DNA from: Spirochaetota bacterium
GTDB taxonomy: Bacteria > Spirochaetota > UBA4802 > UBA5368
Length of the DNA stretch: 17,181 nt
Direction: 5' to 3'
Assembly: GCA_017998475.1 (NCBI GenBank)
Contig: JAGODA010000025.1
Coordinates: 1 to 17,181 of the forward strand
Part shown: one piece after another, positions 15,253-17,181 of the stretch
How positions within the stretch are numbered: position 1 is the stretch's first letter
How the letters are laid out: the number at the start of each line of letters is the position of its first letter
Program-made: the position numbers and the translations under genes
The notes under the pieces: model-generated
Seen by the model: only the letters and a program-made list of their open reading frames with translations
Database searches by the model: none
Told to the model about the DNA's origin: nothing

Positions 15253-16347
15253 ATGAACATACGACGATGTTGTACGGTCACGGTAATACCGCTCGCACTC
15301 TGCGGGCTGCTTGCCGTTTCCGCTCCGCCGGAGGCGGAGAAATTCGACGAGAAGGCGTGGAGGTCGAAAGTGCTCGGCGTCGAGCCCGCGCTGCTCAGCG
15401 CGCCGAACATCGAGAATGGCCGTTACCTGAATCCGTGGATGCCCATGGAGCACGCGGGTTTTTCCAGGATGATAAAGTGGCGTCTCACCCGAAAAGCGGA
15501 GTATACCGACGAGGAAAAGACCCACCTTCCGGCCGTGCTGAACGACGCGCCCGGCAGGATCGCCGGCCTGAACGGCGGCGATTTCATCCTGTGGATAGGT
15601 CACGCGAGCTTTCTCATTCGCGCCGGCGGCGAGTACTGGTTGACCGATCCGATCTTCTCGAAGCGGGCGCTTCTCCCGGCGCGGAAGACTCCGCCGGGCA
15701 TGAGCGCGCGCGAGGTGAACGGCCTTGGCGGGAAGCTCAACGTCATCATCTCGCACAACCACTATGACCACCTGGATGTCGCCAGCGTACGGGAGCTCCG
15801 CGATGACGCGCGCTTCTTCGTGCCGAAGGGGCTCGGGGAATTCATCCGTTCGCTCGGAAAGAAAGACGTCGTCGAGATGGACTGGTGGGAAGAGCGCGAC
15901 CTCGGCGGCGGGAGGAAGATGGTGTGCCTTCCGATGCAGCACTGGTCGCTCCGCATCGGCCAGGGGCGCAACACCACGCTGTGGGCGAGCTTCCTCATCA
16001 TCACCCCCGAGCGGAAGGTCTACTTCGCGGGCGACAGCGGTTACTTTATCGGATACCGCGAGATCGGGCATCGCTGGCCGGATATCGATTATGTGCTCAT
16101 GCCCGTCACCGCCTACCATCCACGCTGGTTCATGCACTACGCGCACATGAACGCCGACGAGGCTCTCGACGCCTTCGCCGATCTGGGCGCGCGGCACTTC
16201 ATCCCGACCCAGTGGGGGACCTTCCATCTTGGCGACGAGCCGCCCGGCTATCCCGCGCTCGATCTGCGCAGAAAAATTCGCGAGCGGAGTCTGGACGCAT
16301 CACGCTTCCACATCATAGACATCGGCGGGATCGTGGAGATGCGGTGA
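15253..16347 (+). CDS. Exported metallo-beta-lactamase-fold hydrolase, NAPE-PLD/UlaG-like
   Basis: This 364-residue protein begins with a signal-like N-terminus: MNIRR, then a hydrophobic run to about residue 20 ending AVSA before PPEAEKF, so it is probably exported to the periplasm. Its MBL core contains IGHASFLI, LTDPIFS, the metal-binding SHNHYDHLD (H168, H170, D172, H173), GDSGYF with the bridging aspartate, and MPVTAYHPRWFMHYAHMN, which is characteristic of the N-acylphosphatidylethanolamine phospholipase D branch. That suggests a phosphodiesterase acting on a lipid, but bacterial members are mostly uncharacterised. The frame opens earlier, at a GTG at 15193; the ATG at 15253 is preferred because it places the signal peptide at the N-terminus. 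A GGGGGA about 11 bases upstream is a loose ribosome site. The gene converges on the BtuB-like gene across a long palindrome. Confidence 0.82.
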   Translation: MNIRRCCTVTVIPLALCGLLAVSAPPEAEKFDEKAWRSKVLGVEPALLSAPNIENGRYLNPWMPMEHAGFSRMIKWRLTRKAEYTDEEKTHLPAVLNDAPGRIAGLNGGDFILWIGHASFLIRAGGEYWLTDPIFSKRALLPARKTPPGMSAREVNGLGGKLNVIISHNHYDHLDVASVRELRDDARFFVPKGLGEFIRSLGKKDVVEMDWWEERDLGGGRKMVCLPMQHWSLRIGQGRNTTLWASFLIITPERKVYFAGDSGYFIGYREIGHRWPDIDYVLMPVTAYHPRWFMHYAHMNADEALDAFADLGARHFIPTQWGTFHLGDEPPGYPALDLRRKIRERSLDASRFHIIDIGGIVEMR

Positions 16348-16357
16348 AGGCGCGGAT

Positions 16358-16411
16358 GGCGCGGGGAATGGAAGGCGCGCAAACGTTTGCGCGCCTTCCA
16401 TTCCCCGCGCC
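16358..16411. terminator. 54-bp perfect palindrome between convergent genes (bidirectional terminator candidate)
   Basis: Positions 16358-16384 and 16385-16411 are exact reverse complements, 27 bases each, with no spacer (centre AAAC|GTTT). It starts 10 bases after the stop of the MBL-fold gene and ends 13 bases before the stop of the BtuB-like gene on the other strand. As RNA from either strand it gives the same stem of about 25 pairs. No T-tract follows on either side, so it is not a textbook intrinsic terminator, but its place between two converging stops fits shared termination or message protection. Confidence 0.7.
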
Positions 16412-16424
16412 GACGGGATATGAG

Positions 16425-17181
16425 CTACATCGTCGCCTTCGCGCCCGCGTAGAACGAGCGCCCGGCGGTCCGGTAGCCCGCCACGTTCTGGTAGTCCGCG
16501 TCGGTGAGGTTTTCGACGCGCCCGAAGACCTGGATGTTCTTCGTGATCCAGTACGAGGCGTACAGGTCCAGCCGGTGGTAGTCGTCGAGCGTCACGTCGT
16601 ACTCAGTAAACATGGCGTCGAGCCATACGTCATCGCGTTTGCCGCCGTAGGTGTACGAGAGGTTGAGATTCCCACCGGGCAGGAAGGCCCAGTTCAGGTT
16701 GGCCCCGGCCTGGTATTTCGGCCGGCGCGGAAGCTCCTTGTCGGTCTTCTTGTTCTCGGTATCCAGAACCGTGAAGCTCGCGACGAGCGAGAGGGTTTTG
16801 AGCGGCTTCACCGTAAGGGCCGACTCAACACCCTTCACCGTTACGCGGCCGATATTGACGGTCTGCATTCCGCTCGATCCGAACATATCCTCGTACTTCG
16901 AATCGAAATAGGTAACCTCGAGCACCAGCATATCCCCGGACACGGGCTGCTCGATACCCGCCTCCCAGCTTGTGCTGGTCTCCGGGTCGAGGTCCTCGTT
17001 CCCGTACGACGGATCGTAGAGCTGCGAGATCGACGGCGCCTTGAAGCCGGTGCCATAGAGCGCCTTGAGGCGTGTGCCGGTGTACGGCATCACGAACGAG
17101 CTGTTGGCCTGCCATGTGAAATGTGAACCGAATTCCTGATGGTCGTCCACGCGCACGCCGCCGGTGGTGAACCAGCGCTCG
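16425..17181 (-). CDS. TonB-dependent outer-membrane receptor, BtuB-like, C-terminal part (partial)
   Basis: The gene runs off the right edge; about 251 C-terminal residues are present, covering the last third of the beta-barrel. It shows alternating amphipathic strands and the signatures of cobalamin-type receptors: DDHQEFGSHFTW, GTGFKAPSISQLYDPSYGNEDLDPE (given here only as landmarks around the conserved KAP and LxPE), a strand with GVE, RVENLTDADYQNV and AGYRTAGRSFYAG near the end. These match the order and spacing in E. coli BtuB. Uptake of vitamin B12 or a related corrinoid across the outer membrane is therefore likely, driven by TonB. The last residue is methionine rather than the usual aromatic residue of outer-membrane barrels. 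The N-terminal plug, TonB box and any cobalamin riboswitch would lie outside the window. Confidence 0.85.
   Translation of the reverse strand, partial: ERWFTTGGVRVDDHQEFGSHFTWQANSSFVMPYTGTRLKALYGTGFKAPSISQLYDPSYGNEDLDPETSTSWEAGIEQPVSGDMLVLEVTYFDSKYEDMFGSSGMQTVNIGRVTVKGVESALTVKPLKTLSLVASFTVLDTENKKTDKELPRRPKYQAGANLNWAFLPGGNLNLSYTYGGKRDDVWLDAMFTEYDVTLDDYHRLDLYASYWITKNIQVFGRVENLTDADYQNVAGYRTAGRSFYAGAKATM

Noticed and set aside
15226..16227. A 333-codon minus-strand frame opposite the MBL-fold gene
   Set aside because: It is antisense to a gene with complete metal-binding motifs and has no domain of its own.
15885..17126. A 413-codon plus-strand frame across the MBL-fold gene end, the palindrome and the receptor gene
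   Set aside because: The translation is arginine-rich and matches no family, while both genes under it have clear motifs in their own frames.

Overview
The window is about 17.2 kb of high-GC bacterial DNA, with one AT-rich patch near 7.74-7.82 kb. A TonB-dependent outer-membrane receptor shows a Gram-negative-type envelope. Paired long acyl-CoA dehydrogenases, a DUF362 protein, a LarA-type racemase, a GH13 sugar phosphorylase and a YhhN protein suggest a metabolically versatile environmental bacterium. My best guess is an uncultured Spirochaetota or deltaproteobacterial-type lineage. That is an impression from gene content; no rRNA or marker gene is present to settle it. I saw no tRNA, rRNA, CRISPR array, insertion sequence or phage gene.

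Layout. (1) 1-2033, plus strand: the tail of a membrane protein (probably a transporter), a cysteine-motif flavoprotein and a LarA-family nickel-type racemase, packed as one operon. (2) 2112-4705, minus strand: a GH13_18 sucrose-phosphorylase-like enzyme followed by a YhhN/TMEM86 membrane protein. (3) 4935-7492, plus strand: a two-gene operon. Its first product fuses a GNAT/FemAB-like acyltransferase-type domain to a TraB/GumN (Tiki-like) domain; its second, overlapping by 4 bases, is a free-standing paralogue of the N-terminal domain. (4) 7519-7737, minus strand: a small unrecognised protein behind an AT-rich upstream region. (5) 7915-14281: two roughly 600-residue acyl-CoA dehydrogenases, with a divergent pair between them, a TetR regulator (minus) and a DUF362 cysteine-rich protein (plus). 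(6) 14342-15028, minus: a LysE-type exporter. (7) 15253-16347, plus: an exported NAPE-PLD-like metallo-beta-lactamase-fold hydrolase. (8) 16425-17181, minus: the C-terminal part of a BtuB-like receptor, separated from gene 7 by a 54-bp perfect palindrome.

How the parts may work together. The TetR/DUF362 intergenic region carries two 13-bp inverted repeats of the form CGTTA-N3-TAACG. One lies on the -10 of a predicted tetR promoter and one at the predicted start of transcription of the DUF362 gene, which is what an autoregulating TetR controlling its divergent neighbour would need. The flanking dehydrogenases suggest an acyl-CoA-related signal, but their own upstream regions lack this repeat. 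The least explained material is the GNAT-TraB fusion with its tandem paralogue, the TetR operator pair, and the long palindrome at 16.4 kb.
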